Below the pieces are notes generated by a model that did not search any database, had not been told where the DNA came from, and saw only the letters and a list, made by a program, of their open reading frames with translations. From Thalassospira sp. MCCC 1A01428 (lineage in GTDB: Bacteria; Pseudomonadota; Alphaproteobacteria; Rhodospirillales; Thalassospiraceae): a stretch of 64,000 bases of DNA. A program made the translations under genes and the position numbers. This document shows, in pieces, positions 26,277 to 35,736 of the stretch (positions within the stretch are counted from its first letter, which is position 1; each line of letters starts with the position of its first letter). The stretch is from contig NZ_JFJZ01000009.1 in assembly GCF_002115825.1 (NCBI RefSeq), positions 62,001-126,000 of the forward strand, given 5' to 3'.

Positions 26277-27176
26277 ATGTCCGAGCCGTTATTTCAACAT
26301 CACAATGACCTGAAAGATCTGGTATCTCGCATTGCCCAAACCAACGGCAGCTTTGATATATCCGTGCCGGGCTTGCGCATTTTTCGTTGTGATCGGCAAA
26401 CTGCACCACAACCCTGCATGTATGGCCTTGGCCTTGCCATCGCTGTCCAGGGCAGCAAGCGTGTCGCCCTTGGCGACGAAATATTTGAATACGGCCCTGG
26501 TCAGTCACTGGTAACGGCAGTTGATCTGCCTGTTGTTACCCATATTACCTGCGCCAGTACCGATGCGCCTTTTATGGCGTTATATCTTCAGCTTGACGCG
26601 CGGATGCTGACCGAAATTGCCACCAACCTTGATTTTTCCGATGAACCTGCTGAATCCTGCCGCCGGGCAATGCATGTTGTTCCTCTGGAAAGCGGCCTGT
26701 TGCGTTCGATGAAGCGGTTAATGGACCTGAAAGAAGAACCGGAACTCGTTACGCGGCTCGCCCCGCTGGTCACACAGGAAATCGTCATCCGCCTGTTTAG
26801 TGGCAACCATGGGCCCATGCTGCGTCATCTTGTATCGGTTGGAAGCCCCAGTCGGCAGATTTTACGGGTTATGGCTACCCTTAAACAGAACTTTTGCGAA
26901 CGCCACAGCATGGAAGATTTGGCCGCAATGGCCCATATGAGCCCGTCAACCTTTCGTCAGCACTTTCGCGCTGTCTCCGGAATGAGCCCGCTTCAGTACC
27001 TAAAACAGCTTCGCCTTCAGGAAGCCCGGCACTTAATGATCACTGGTGGCCTGGACGCCGGAAGTGCTGCCCTTCAGGTCGGGTATGAAAGTGCGTCTCA
27101 GTTCAGTCGTGAATATAGCCGCCTGTTTGGTTTACCGCCGCAAAAAGATGTCAAACGTTTGCGTGATTATGCTTAA
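26277..27176 (+). CDS. AraC-family regulator of the molybdenum hydroxylase operon
   Basis: A 299-residue AraC_N-type regulator. The sensor half shows LAIAVQGSKRVALGDEIF and GQSLVTAVDLPVV; the C-terminal DNA-binding half shows MEDLAAMAHMSPSTFRQHF and SAALQVGYESASQFSREYSR followed by FGLPP. It is the same subfamily as the protein at 1096; the two align throughout by eye. Its divergent position next to iorAB suggests it activates that operon in response to an aldehyde or related inducer. Confidence 0.88.
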   Translation: MSEPLFQHHNDLKDLVSRIAQTNGSFDISVPGLRIFRCDRQTAPQPCMYGLGLAIAVQGSKRVALGDEIFEYGPGQSLVTAVDLPVVTHITCASTDAPFMALYLQLDARMLTEIATNLDFSDEPAESCRRAMHVVPLESGLLRSMKRLMDLKEEPELVTRLAPLVTQEIVIRLFSGNHGPMLRHLVSVGSPSRQILRVMATLKQNFCERHSMEDLAAMAHMSPSTFRQHFRAVSGMSPLQYLKQLRLQEARHLMITGGLDAGSAALQVGYESASQFSREYSRLFGLPPQKDVKRLRDYA

Positions 27177-27291
27177 TCTCGATATTCCGATTTTTACGTT
27201 ACTCGTTCCAGGGCTGTCGTATCCTGTTTGTCAAATTTGGCCGTATCTTTATATTTTTTGACCTTCACGCACGAGCCGGCCTTTCTTCCCG

Positions 27292-27303
27292 GTGATATAT
27301 CAC
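27292..27303. promoter_or_regulatory. Perfect 12-bp palindrome GTGATATATCAC
   Basis: The palindrome lies 67 bp before the start of the small unknown gene at 27370. It could be an operator for that gene and the AraC gene after it. The identity of the binding protein is unknown. Confidence 0.4.
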
Positions 27304-27369
27304 ATGCCATCCAATCATATGTTCAAACAAGGTTGGTAGTTTTGTGAAAACATCAGCACGGAGGCCGTG

Positions 27370-27753
27370 ATGCGCATTGATATGTCCCAAATGCCCCTCG
27401 TCTTTGCCCGTACCAAACAATTTTCAACCGAAACTTTTGAAACGCAGTTTCAGCAGGTCCTTGATCGTGGGGAAAAGTTCGTTCTAATTTCGGACCACGC
27501 AGTCAATGATCATGACACTGAAACCCCCGAAGAACGCAAGCAGCGTACATTGTTTATGAAAAGCACCAGGGACCAGATGCGGGCGTTATGTATCGCCATG
27601 ATTATGGTTGAAGGGGACAAGCCGATACCCGCAGCAATCCGCTTAACGGCAAATACCGCAAGTAAAGCCTTTGGTTTTAAAATTGCTTTTGCTCACTCAG
27701 AACAGGATGCAATTTTTCTGGCGCAGAAGATGATTGCGGGGACTGTAATGTAA
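27370..27753 (+). CDS. Small protein of unknown function, 127 residues
   Basis: I do not recognise a family. The protein is soluble, with no signal peptide or membrane segment, and looks alpha/beta: an N-terminal strand (PLVFARTKQF), a helix (ETQFQQVLDRGEKF), a charged loop (DHDTETPEERKQ), then a helix-strand pattern ending in EQDAIFLAQKMIA. The overall pattern recalls STAS-like proteins, but that is only an impression. ATG 27370 has GGAGG five bases upstream; the GTG just before it is too close. It precedes an AraC gene by 25 bp, probably in one transcript. Confidence 0.7.
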   Translation: MRIDMSQMPLVFARTKQFSTETFETQFQQVLDRGEKFVLISDHAVNDHDTETPEERKQRTLFMKSTRDQMRALCIAMIMVEGDKPIPAAIRLTANTASKAFGFKIAFAHSEQDAIFLAQKMIAGTVM

Positions 27754-27778
27754 AGGAGTATTCCGACAAACGCCGGTT

Positions 27779-28708
27779 ATGAGCCAGTTTGAAATTTTAC
27801 GGGAAGCCGTTACAATGGTATTTTCATCAATTTCGGGCAGCGACCAGATTGACAATATTGCGCGCCCGGTTTTTTCACTGTTTACCGAAACCACTTTTAT
27901 CGGCGAAATTGAACCTCATGCCCACAACAAGGCACAATTCCTATACGTGATTAGCGGTGTTCTGACCGTAGAGGCCGTTGGGGGCATTTGGACTATTCCA
28001 CCTCAATGTGGATTATGGATACCAGGTGGGGTTTTGCATGCCGGTCGTATTTCAGGGCATATCAATATTGGCAATTTGTATATTGACCCGACATTAACAA
28101 CCCAACTGCCAAAGAATTGCGGGATCATTTTTGTGGCCCCTCTGCTACGCGAGCTTCTTTTGCGCTTTGATCGTTCGTCTGTCTTTCAAATGCAGGAGAA
28201 AGCCCGCGAAGCACGGTTGCTCTCGGTATTACTTGATGAACTTGCAGCTGCGCCGCTCGAACCTATCCATCTGCCAATGCCAACAGATCGGCGTTTGCGG
28301 CGCTTGACAGATGCAATGATCAACACTCCGCAGTTACGCTTTACCGTTAATGAATGGGGCGTCCGGGTTGGTGCCAGCTCGCGCACCCTTAGCCGTCTTT
28401 TTAAACGTGAAACAGGCCTGTCTTTCATGCGCTGGCGTCAGCAACTTCATATTGGTCTTGCCCTGCAGCGCCTCGCGACAGGTGCCTCGGTCACGACCAT
28501 TGCAGGGGATCTTGGCTATGAAAGTACCAGCGCGTTTATTGCTATGTTTCGTCGTTTGCTTGGCACCACCCCGGCACGTTATTTTGATACTGCGTCAATT
28601 GCCGATGACACCGGAAGTTCTGATTTGGAAAATCGCCATATTGCGCCTTCAACACAGGACGCAGCAAAGTCAACCGTCATATCTCTCAAGAAAAAACGAA
28701 TATCCTGA
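27779..28708 (+). CDS. AraC-family regulator with cupin sensor domain
   Basis: A 309-residue regulator. The N-terminal cupin (residues ~35-100: EPHAHNKAQFLYVISGVLTV, then WTIPPQCGLWIPGGVLH) replaces the AraC_N domain seen in the other two AraC proteins of the window. The C-terminal AraC DNA-binding domain has VNEWGVRVGASSRTLSRLF and TIAGDLGYESTSAFIAMFRR. It follows the 127-residue unknown gene. The nearest AGGAG is 20 bases from the ATG, so the start is less certain. The C-terminal ~45 residues are a low-conservation tail. Confidence 0.85.
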   Translation: MSQFEILREAVTMVFSSISGSDQIDNIARPVFSLFTETTFIGEIEPHAHNKAQFLYVISGVLTVEAVGGIWTIPPQCGLWIPGGVLHAGRISGHINIGNLYIDPTLTTQLPKNCGIIFVAPLLRELLLRFDRSSVFQMQEKAREARLLSVLLDELAAAPLEPIHLPMPTDRRLRRLTDAMINTPQLRFTVNEWGVRVGASSRTLSRLFKRETGLSFMRWRQQLHIGLALQRLATGASVTTIAGDLGYESTSAFIAMFRRLLGTTPARYFDTASIADDTGSSDLENRHIAPSTQDAAKSTVISLKKKRIS

Positions 28709-28752
28709 TCATCGCGCACAAGGGACGCTTTCTGACAATTGAAAGAATACCG

Positions 28753-29829
28753 CTAATTCAATCGCTGGCCGTTTTCCTTGTCAAACACATGAACATGTTT
28801 TTCCTGAATACCAAGATATAAGCTTGAACCAAGCGGAGCGTTAAAACGATCATTCAGGGCTACAGTCATTAAAACCTTACCTGTTTGACCATAAAGATGA
28901 GTTTCAGCGCCGGTTGGTTCAATCAGGTCCAGATCAAACGGAATGGAACCTTCTGTTGCATCCGCTACAATTTTTAAATGTTCTGGCCGTACGCCAACAA
29001 TCACGTTGCTTCCCGACTGACCCGATATTTCTCCGGCAACACGTATAACAGCTGTTTCTGTCCTGATAAAAATGCCGTCCGCATTTCGCTCAAGAACACC
29101 ATCAAGTAAATTCATGGAAGGCGAGCCGATGAAGGTTGCCACAAAGACATTGGCTGGCCGGTCATAAACCTCCAGCGGGGCACCAATCTGTTCGATCTTT
29201 CCGTGGTTCATAATGACAATGCGGTCTGACATCGTCATGGCTTCCATCTGGTCGTGCGTCACATAGATGGATGTCGTGCCAAGACGGCGTTGCAAAGCCT
29301 TGATTTCCACCCGCATTTGAACCCGCAATTTGGCGTCAAGGTTTGACAGGGGTTCGTCAAACAAAAACACTTGCGGCCGACGCACAATCGCCCGCCCCAT
29401 CGCGACACGCTGGCGCTGTCCGCCCGAAAGGGCCTTTGGCAATCGATCCAGATAAGGGCTCAGGTTAAGAAGTTCGGCCACATCCTCGACAGCAGGGCGA
29501 ATTTCGGCTTTGGGGACATTTCGTAACCGAAGGCTGAAACCCATATTTTCGGCCACGGTCAAATGCGGATAAAGGGCATAGTTTTGAAATACCATGGCCA
29601 TATCACGGTCCTTGGGGGCCACGTCATTAATGACGCGGCCATCCACGGCAATGGTACCGTCGGTAATTTCCTCAAGGCCGGCAATCATGCGCAATAAGGT
29701 GGATTTTCCACATCCGGACTCACCAATCAGCGAGACAAACTCGCCGTCATTAACGGTTAAATCCAGCCCGTGGAGAACCTCCACATTGCCATAGTTTTTT
29801 TTCAATTGTGAAATGGTTAGATTGGCCAT
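28753..29829 (-). CDS. Sugar ABC transporter ATP-binding protein (UgpC/MalK family)
   Basis: A 358-residue ATPase of the CUT1 sugar importers. It has Walker A GESGCGKS, signature LSGGQRQR, Walker B VFLFDEPLSNLDAKL and the switch YVTHDQMEAM, followed by the C-terminal TOBE/MalK regulatory region (RPEHLKIV). It is the last gene of a minus-strand operon that also encodes two permeases, a binding protein, a SIS-domain enzyme, a kinase and a DeoR regulator. Confidence 0.92.
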   Translation of the reverse strand: MANLTISQLKKNYGNVEVLHGLDLTVNDGEFVSLIGESGCGKSTLLRMIAGLEEITDGTIAVDGRVINDVAPKDRDMAMVFQNYALYPHLTVAENMGFSLRLRNVPKAEIRPAVEDVAELLNLSPYLDRLPKALSGGQRQRVAMGRAIVRRPQVFLFDEPLSNLDAKLRVQMRVEIKALQRRLGTTSIYVTHDQMEAMTMSDRIVIMNHGKIEQIGAPLEVYDRPANVFVATFIGSPSMNLLDGVLERNADGIFIRTETAVIRVAGEISGQSGSNVIVGVRPEHLKIVADATEGSIPFDLDLIEPTGAETHLYGQTGKVLMTVALNDRFNAPLGSSLYLGIQEKHVHVFDKENGQRLN

Positions 29830-29884
29830 TGAAGAACTCCGAACAGGGGAACCTGCTCAATACAGGTTCCCGGACCAGAAAGGC

Positions 29885-30838
29885 TTAGGAAAGAACAACC
29901 ACCTTGGACAGGTGACGCGGAGCGGTCGTATCGAGTTTTTTGAATTCGGCAATTCGTTCGCCAAATATCTGCAACGCAGGCAGCACCTCGACAATCCGGG
30001 CCAACCCGGTTTCATCCAATGGAATGGAAATATCCCCTGGCCCGCCAAGCCCGATAACCTTGCCGCCCTTATCCTGAATTTCCTGCGCCAGCATGGCCTC
30101 TTCGCTTGCGGTATCGTCGCTGTATAATAAAACCACCAACGATTTTTCGTCGATCAGGCTGATCGGGCCGTGACGATATTCCATCGGATGAAAGGTTTGC
30201 GCATAGCTCAGGCTCATTTCCTGAAGTTTTAACGCGCCTTCGGATGCAATGCCGTAAAGCGGGCCTGCACCCAGATAAACGAAATGTTCGCGGCCGGTGA
30301 TAAAGCCCGTGTCAATCGCACTTAGCTGCGCTAGCGGTTTTTGCGCTTTTTCAGCGATGGACGGCGAAATTTCAGTACCCGCCAGCCGCAAACCGGCAAT
30401 CAGCATCAGGGATGCCGACGATGTCATGACAACACCTTCATCGCCATGTGTCGGCAGGTAAACCGTTTCGTCAGCGGCCGCAACAATCGAACTGTCCTTT
30501 TCGCAGGTCAGCGCAATGGTGCGAATACCGTGTTTTTTGCTATAATCAACGGCCTGCACTGTTTCGGTTGATTCGCCACTGCGTGACAACGCAACAACGC
30601 AAATATCATCCCGTTTTGCCAGATAGGCACCCGCCCGACGCGCCCATTCGCCGCCCGGCACTGCCAGTGCATTTCGACCACACAAATTAAAGGCCGATGC
30701 AATCGCCTGTGCAAGATAATAGGACGTCCCACAACCAACAACGACGGTAATAGCTTCGTTAATTGTCGGTAAACCTGCTGTTGTTGCGCCCTCCCAATAG
30801 GCGAACTGTTCTACAATGACACGCTCGGTCACATTCAT
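29885..30838 (-). CDS. SIS-domain sugar isomerase/deaminase (AgaS/GlmS-C-like)
   Basis: A 317-residue protein with two SIS domains, as in the isomerase half of glucosamine-6-phosphate synthase but without the glutaminase half. Landmarks: VVGCGTSYYLAQ, LSRSGESTETV, LGAGPLYGIASEGALKLQE and HPMEYRHGPISLI. AgaS-type proteins isomerise and deaminate amino-sugar 6-phosphates such as galactosamine-6-phosphate. AAGGA precedes the ATG. It sits between the permease and ATPase genes of the importer operon, which ties it to the imported sugar. Confidence 0.87.
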   Translation of the reverse strand: MNVTERVIVEQFAYWEGATTAGLPTINEAITVVVGCGTSYYLAQAIASAFNLCGRNALAVPGGEWARRAGAYLAKRDDICVVALSRSGESTETVQAVDYSKKHGIRTIALTCEKDSSIVAAADETVYLPTHGDEGVVMTSSASLMLIAGLRLAGTEISPSIAEKAQKPLAQLSAIDTGFITGREHFVYLGAGPLYGIASEGALKLQEMSLSYAQTFHPMEYRHGPISLIDEKSLVVLLYSDDTASEEAMLAQEIQDKGGKVIGLGGPGDISIPLDETGLARIVEVLPALQIFGERIAEFKKLDTTAPRHLSKVVVLS

Positions 30839-30870
30839 TTTAACATCCTTTTTGTACAGGCTAAGGGTCG

Positions 30871-31749
30871 CTACTTGGTTGCGCCGGCCATCAGGCCGCT
30901 GACCAGAAAGCGATTGAGGAAAAGCACCACCAGAACAGGCGGTATGATTGCGATGATCCCGGCGGCATTAATCAGGCCGTAATCGACATAATTGCGACTG
31001 ACAAATTCCGGGATTAAAACGGTTAGTGGCTTGGTTGTTAAGGTCGGCGAAAACACCAGTGGCACTAAAAATTGCCCCCACGCATTGAGAAAGGTGATAA
31101 TCGCCGCCGCAATCAGGCCGGGGGCCGCCAGCGGCATAATGATCCGTACCAGCGTATAAACACGCCCTGCCCCGTCCATCCACGCCGCTTCTTCAAGCGA
31201 TAACGGCATGGACTGGTAAACACTGCGCATCAGCCACAAGGCCAGCGGCAAAAATGCCGACACATAAATCAGTGTTACGCCCACATAGGTATCAACCAGA
31301 TGCAATGCGATCATAAGGCGATAAAGTGGGATCATCACGGTATAGGCCGGGATGGCAAGGGTACCGACAACAACGAAAAATAACACATTGCGGCCCGGAA
31401 ATTTCATTCGGGCAAAGGCATAGGCGGCAAAGGCGGCAATTGCCACAGTAATAAAGGTGGCTGCGACCGATGTGATAACGCTGTTTATAATGGCGCGGGA
31501 AAACTGCGGCCAGACGGATGCCACCTTGTTACCTTGCGACATGCTGGTACTGCCAAACAGTTTGGCATAATGTTCCAGCGTCATGTCTGCGGGCCAGAAA
31601 TGCGGCTCGGCCGAAATCAGATCGGTCGGTGATGTGAAACTTGTTGCCAGTGACCAGTAAATCGGGCCAACAGACCAGACAAGCAGCACCAGAACCGCGA
31701 TGATTGTTCCGATTTTACCGCCAGCGAGTGCAAAATTACGGTGTGTCAT
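30871..31749 (-). CDS. Sugar ABC transporter permease (MalG/UgpE family)
   Basis: A 292-residue inner-membrane protein with six hydrophobic segments and the EAA loop EEAAWMDGAGRVYTLVRIIMPLAAPGL (seen as EEAAWMDGAG then IIMPLAAPG), which docks on the ATPase. The ATG at 31749 shares its A with the TGA of the preceding permease gene (TGATG), so the two are translationally coupled; a TTG one codon earlier is unlikely. Confidence 0.9.
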   Translation of the reverse strand: MTHRNFALAGGKIGTIIAVLVLLVWSVGPIYWSLATSFTSPTDLISAEPHFWPADMTLEHYAKLFGSTSMSQGNKVASVWPQFSRAIINSVITSVAATFITVAIAAFAAYAFARMKFPGRNVLFFVVVGTLAIPAYTVMIPLYRLMIALHLVDTYVGVTLIYVSAFLPLALWLMRSVYQSMPLSLEEAAWMDGAGRVYTLVRIIMPLAAPGLIAAAIITFLNAWGQFLVPLVFSPTLTTKPLTVLIPEFVSRNYVDYGLINAAGIIAIIPPVLVVLFLNRFLVSGLMAGATK

Positions 31750-32654
31750 CAATCAAATCTCGTTTCACGGTAAACTTTTAGAACGTAAAACAGCGACACC
31801 AGTAACGATGCAAGCATCGCCAGAAGCGACAGTGCCATGCCGAGCGAAAATTTGAGGTTCTGGAATGCGTCCAGATAGACTTGGATAATGACAGTTCGGG
31901 TATCGAGACTGGCGCGATTAAGGATCCAGGCTTCGTCAAACAGATTAAAAGCAAAAACGGTTGACTGGCTGAGCGCAATTGCCAACCCGCCCGAAATCAG
32001 CGGTAAAGTAATCAGGCGAAAACATTTGAACGAACTGGCCCCGTCAAGCCGGGCGGCCTGATACAGGTCTTTGGGAATACTTTGTAACGCAGCCAGAAGA
32101 ATAATCGCAGTTAGCGGCATCATCCGCCAAACATGGACCAGGGTTACCAGGAACAGCATCACGTATCGGTCATTGAAAAACAGGGACGGTCCCGTCATCA
32201 AACCGGTCGAATGCAAAACCCCCGTCAACAGTCCATAGCTCGGATTATAAATCCACATCCATACTACGGCATTCACAACCGGCGGCAGGCACCATGGTAA
32301 CACCACAGCAGCAAGCAACCAGCGACGACCGATTTTCACCTTGTTAAGCAACAGGGCCGTTGCCAGGCCCCCGGCCGTTTCCAGCACCACGGCCAGCACT
32401 ACATAATAAAATGTATTGCGCCAGGACTGGTTGACCGTCGTATTGCTAAACAGATCGATATAGTTTTTGAAACCGACAAAAGGTGTCCCTGCCCGCATGG
32501 GGCTGACATTGTAAACGCTGTCAATCATTGTCGACAGCAATGGCAGCAACACCAGCCCCCCCATGATCACAACCATGGGGATGACAAAGGCAATGCCCAG
32601 CGAGGCCTCGCCGCCAAAGCGGCGAGTTTTTTCACGTGTTAGTGCGGAAGCCAT
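31749..32654 (-). CDS. Sugar ABC transporter permease (MalF/UgpA family)
   Basis: A 301-residue permease with six membrane segments. The EAA motif appears as LYQAARLDGASSFKCFRLITLPLIS (QAARLDGASS, then ITLPLISGG). It is the partner of the MalG-type permease that follows. GAGGA lies about nine bases before the ATG. It starts 23 bp after the binding-protein stop. Confidence 0.9.
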   Translation of the reverse strand: MASALTREKTRRFGGEASLGIAFVIPMVVIMGGLVLLPLLSTMIDSVYNVSPMRAGTPFVGFKNYIDLFSNTTVNQSWRNTFYYVVLAVVLETAGGLATALLLNKVKIGRRWLLAAVVLPWCLPPVVNAVVWMWIYNPSYGLLTGVLHSTGLMTGPSLFFNDRYVMLFLVTLVHVWRMMPLTAIILLAALQSIPKDLYQAARLDGASSFKCFRLITLPLISGGLAIALSQSTVFAFNLFDEAWILNRASLDTRTVIIQVYLDAFQNLKFSLGMALSLLAMLASLLVSLFYVLKVYRETRFD

Positions 32655-32677
32655 TCCTGGTGATCCTCTGCGTTCCG

Positions 32678-33952
32678 TTATTGCTGGGACGCTGATTGGG
32701 CGGCATCCGCAATCTGCTGAAGGGCATCCTCGACGCTCACCTGCCCTTTGGCAGCCTGATTAATGGCAGCAGAAACAGCCGACGAAAATTCGGGATACCA
32801 ACCCGGGGTGCCATCGGCAAACAGCGGTTCAACACTGGCTGCCTGTTCCAGCAAAACCTTGCCGTTTGTCAGTTTGCCTTCTTCTTCAAGCTGCTTGAGG
32901 ACACTCAGGCGCGGCGGCAGATTACCAAGTGAGTTGTAGCTGTTAATCTGGGTCTCGGGCTTCAGCATCCATTTGATAAAGGCTTTGGCCGCGTCTGCAT
33001 TTTCCGCCGAAACCGGAATACCAATGGCTTCAGGAAGGCCGATGGTCCGGGTTGTTCCCGTGGTTGAGGGCATTAATGCAGCCGAAACATCATCAGCCAC
33101 CTGGGATTTTGAAGGATCGCCATAAACCGACAGGTTCCCGGCCCAGCCGGCAACATCAAAGGTTACCTTGCCGCTTTTAAACAGTTCCTGAACATCAACA
33201 TCCTTAAGCCCGGTCGCAGAAGGATCAATCAATCCGTCTTTCAGCGCCTGAACTTCAAAATTCAGGGCTTTGTACCCACCCGAATTCGGGTCGAGAAACA
33301 AAGGATTGAAATCCTTGTCAAACAGGTCGCCACCAAATGCCTTGGTCAACAGGTACCAGGTGGTTGATGTACCCTCGGTTGCCGACAGCGGCAGGCCAAT
33401 CGGATAATCCACTATTTTGGCGGCCTTGATCGCTTTTGCAGCTTCAAGCAGTTCGTCGGGCGTTTTTGGTGGCTGCGCCACCCCGGCTTTTTCAAGCTGT
33501 GCCTTGTTGTAAATCAGCACGCGAAAATCGTTGTTGTAAGGAAGGGCAAGCAGCTTGCCGTTGTAATTAAAGATTTTTGATGTCGGCACATCTTTAACGA
33601 CGTCTTCGGAAAAATCGTCATTCAGGGGGCTGTACCACCCTGCTGCACCAAATTGGCCAACCCAGGACCAGTCAACTTCCGTGGCACTGGCGGGGGCCGT
33701 ATTGGCGATCATGGATGTGACGATTTTGGTATGAATTTCGTCCCAGCCAAGTGTCTGGCTTTCAAGTGCAACACCGGTTTCAGCAGTGAACTGGTCTGTC
33801 ATCTCCTTGGGAAAAGTTCCCCAGGGCGGCAACAGAACCGACAGGTGCTGTCCGTCCAGTGGTTTGGCATCATCTGCTAGCGCAGCGCCCGAAACCCCGA
33901 CCTGCAACATGGCTGTTGCCGCGAGTGCTGCCATAAATGTCCGTCTTTTCAT
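32678..33952 (-). CDS. Sugar ABC transporter substrate-binding protein (CUT1)
   Basis: A 424-residue extracellular solute-binding protein family 1 member. The signal peptide (KRRTFMAALAATAMLQVGVS, cleavage near AALA) contains twin arginines only at the start. The mature part shows LSVLLPPWGTFPKEMTDQF, LPYNNDFRVLIYNK and AAKAFIKWMLKPE, all typical of the group. GGAGG precedes the ATG. It is the first importer gene after the kinase; together the proteins form a binding-protein-dependent sugar uptake system. Confidence 0.9.
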   Translation of the reverse strand: MKRRTFMAALAATAMLQVGVSGAALADDAKPLDGQHLSVLLPPWGTFPKEMTDQFTAETGVALESQTLGWDEIHTKIVTSMIANTAPASATEVDWSWVGQFGAAGWYSPLNDDFSEDVVKDVPTSKIFNYNGKLLALPYNNDFRVLIYNKAQLEKAGVAQPPKTPDELLEAAKAIKAAKIVDYPIGLPLSATEGTSTTWYLLTKAFGGDLFDKDFNPLFLDPNSGGYKALNFEVQALKDGLIDPSATGLKDVDVQELFKSGKVTFDVAGWAGNLSVYGDPSKSQVADDVSAALMPSTTGTTRTIGLPEAIGIPVSAENADAAKAFIKWMLKPETQINSYNSLGNLPPRLSVLKQLEEEGKLTNGKVLLEQAASVEPLFADGTPGWYPEFSSAVSAAINQAAKGQVSVEDALQQIADAAQSASQQ

Positions 33953-33968
33953 GATATTTGCCTCCTTA

Positions 33969-34916
33969 TTATATTGATTGAAAAGCTGTATTCAGGGACA
34001 CGGATAAACCTTCGATGAAGGCATGGTCGGTGTTCCAGCCCGCCAGCTGTGCCGCACGCAGCAAGCCACCCCCGATTGGTGGCAAGGCGGGGCGCTGTGG
34101 CTCCGACCCGATACGGTCGCGAACACCGTTCAAAACATAGGAATTATCAAATACGCCACCGGCATAGCTCCATGGCACTTGCGAGCCGGTGTTTAGTAAC
34201 TTTTGTGCCGCGTTTACATGTTCAGCCAAACAATCGCAGGCACGATCGAGAATGGCCTGTGCATCTTTGTTTCCCGTATCGGCCAGTTTCCCGGTTATGC
34301 GGGCAATGGCCGCAATAGAAGACCTTTTATTTTCAAGCGCATATACCCAGTCAATCAGATCATCGGGGGCAATGCCCATTTCCAACAGCAGGGCAGTGGC
34401 GAAGTCGCTTGTGGGGCTGCGGCCATCAATACCGCGTCCCGTCAAGGCAAGGCTTTCCCGGCCAATCCAGTAAGCACTACCTTCATCCCCAAAGCTGTCT
34501 CCCCACCCGCCGATGCGAAAATGCGGATCGTTTGTGCCGTTTGTACTGGCCCACGCCATAGACCCGGTTCCTGCCAGCACAAGGACACCTCCGGTGCCCG
34601 CAAACGCACCGTCAAAGGCGATCCTGACATCGTTTTGAACCAGCACCGGGCACGGTATGCACTGGCTGGCCGCGGTGTTTTGTTCCCGTGACAGGGCTTT
34701 AAGCTCATCGTGAAACGGCAGGCCAATAACGGCTTCGCATAATCCCGCCTGCCCTATGGCCGGTGCGACAATTTGTTTTAGCAACCCCTGCCAGTTCACA
34801 CCCGATGTCGGGTCAAGGCTTGGCCCGGATCTAAGCATCGTAACAGTGCCCTGCGGGTTCGCCAGTGCCATAAGGGTTTTGGTTCCACCAGCATCAAGGG
34901 CAAGGACGAACGCCAT
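33969..34916 (-). CDS. BadF/BadG-family sugar kinase (N-acetylglucosamine kinase-like)
   Basis: A 315-residue ASKHA-fold kinase. It has the phosphate-1 loop LALDAGGTKT, the VLAGTGSMAW segment with WGDSFGDEGSAYWIG that is typical of NAGK and BadF/BadG proteins, and an adenosine motif near PIGGGLLRAA. ATG 34916 lies one base after the DeoR stop with GGA just upstream inside that gene. The likely role is phosphorylation of the imported amino sugar before the SIS enzyme acts; galactosamine, GalNAc and GlcNAc are all possible. Confidence 0.85.
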   Translation of the reverse strand: MAFVLALDAGGTKTLMALANPQGTVTMLRSGPSLDPTSGVNWQGLLKQIVAPAIGQAGLCEAVIGLPFHDELKALSREQNTAASQCIPCPVLVQNDVRIAFDGAFAGTGGVLVLAGTGSMAWASTNGTNDPHFRIGGWGDSFGDEGSAYWIGRESLALTGRGIDGRSPTSDFATALLLEMGIAPDDLIDWVYALENKRSSIAAIARITGKLADTGNKDAQAILDRACDCLAEHVNAAQKLLNTGSQVPWSYAGGVFDNSYVLNGVRDRIGSEPQRPALPPIGGGLLRAAQLAGWNTDHAFIEGLSVSLNTAFQSI

Positions 34917-34917
34917 G

Positions 34918-35697
34918 TTATTCCGCATCCTTGATCGCGACGGCACTAACAGGGGCGCCAATGTCGCTTAGGCGGGTTTGCCATTCATCGGAAATGGCTT
35001 CGTCGGTAATAACATGCAAATCCTTGCTGATCGGGGCAACACGATAGGTCAGGCGATGTCCGAATTTCGATGAATCAACTAGCAAGGCCTTTTGCGAAGA
35101 ACGCGCAATCATAAGTTCGTTTACGCGGGCTTCATGGTCATCAAGGCTATAAATACAGCCGTCATCAGCAATGGCCCCGGCACCTAAAAACAGCTGATCA
35201 AACCATAATCGTTCCAGTGTCTGCTCGGCAATTGGACCCACCATGGATGCATTTTCAGGGCGCAGTTGCCCACCAATCAGGGTGACGCGAATATCGCTCA
35301 CATCCATCAGGACTTGTGCAACCGTTACGCAATTGGTGAAAACCGAAATCGGCATCGGGTCCAGGCGCAACCTGCGCGCAATTTGCAAAACCGTCGTTCC
35401 GGCATCCAGAAACACACTGCTTTTGGGAATCAGAAGCTCATAGGCCGCGTCGGCAATGGCGCGTTTTTCCGCAAGGCTTGACCGTTCACGTTGCTCAAAA
35501 CCAACCTCGATCCCGACAGCATCTGCAATGCGTGCGCCGCCGTGGGTTCTTACAATTGCGCCCTGCGCCTCAAGCGCCAAAAGATCGCGCCGTACCGTTG
35601 CCAGTGATGCACCAACTTCATCGGCAATCGCCTGAATATGGCTAAACCCGTGATTGTAAAGATACTGCCGAATGGCTGATAGCCGGTCGCCCTTCAT
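34918..35697 (-). CDS. DeoR/AgaR-type transcriptional repressor
   Basis: A 259-residue DeoR-family regulator. The N-terminal HTH reads SHIQAIADEVGASLATVRRDLLALEAQG (HTH core ASLATVRRDLLALE) followed by THGGAR. The C-terminal DeoRC domain shows FLDAGTTVLQIARRL, TNCVTVAQVL and the SSKFG segment that senses a phosphorylated sugar. It is the first gene of the minus-strand importer operon and divergent from kbaZ. The GATC-centred repeats at 35737-35822 are the likely operators. Confidence 0.9.
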   Translation of the reverse strand: MKGDRLSAIRQYLYNHGFSHIQAIADEVGASLATVRRDLLALEAQGAIVRTHGGARIADAVGIEVGFEQRERSSLAEKRAIADAAYELLIPKSSVFLDAGTTVLQIARRLRLDPMPISVFTNCVTVAQVLMDVSDIRVTLIGGQLRPENASMVGPIAEQTLERLWFDQLFLGAGAIADDGCIYSLDDHEARVNELMIARSSQKALLVDSSKFGHRLTYRVAPISKDLHVITDEAISDEWQTRLSDIGAPVSAVAIKDAE

Positions 35698-35736
35698 CTA
35701 AATCCTGCCTCCCGTTTTCACTTTATGACACCTACA

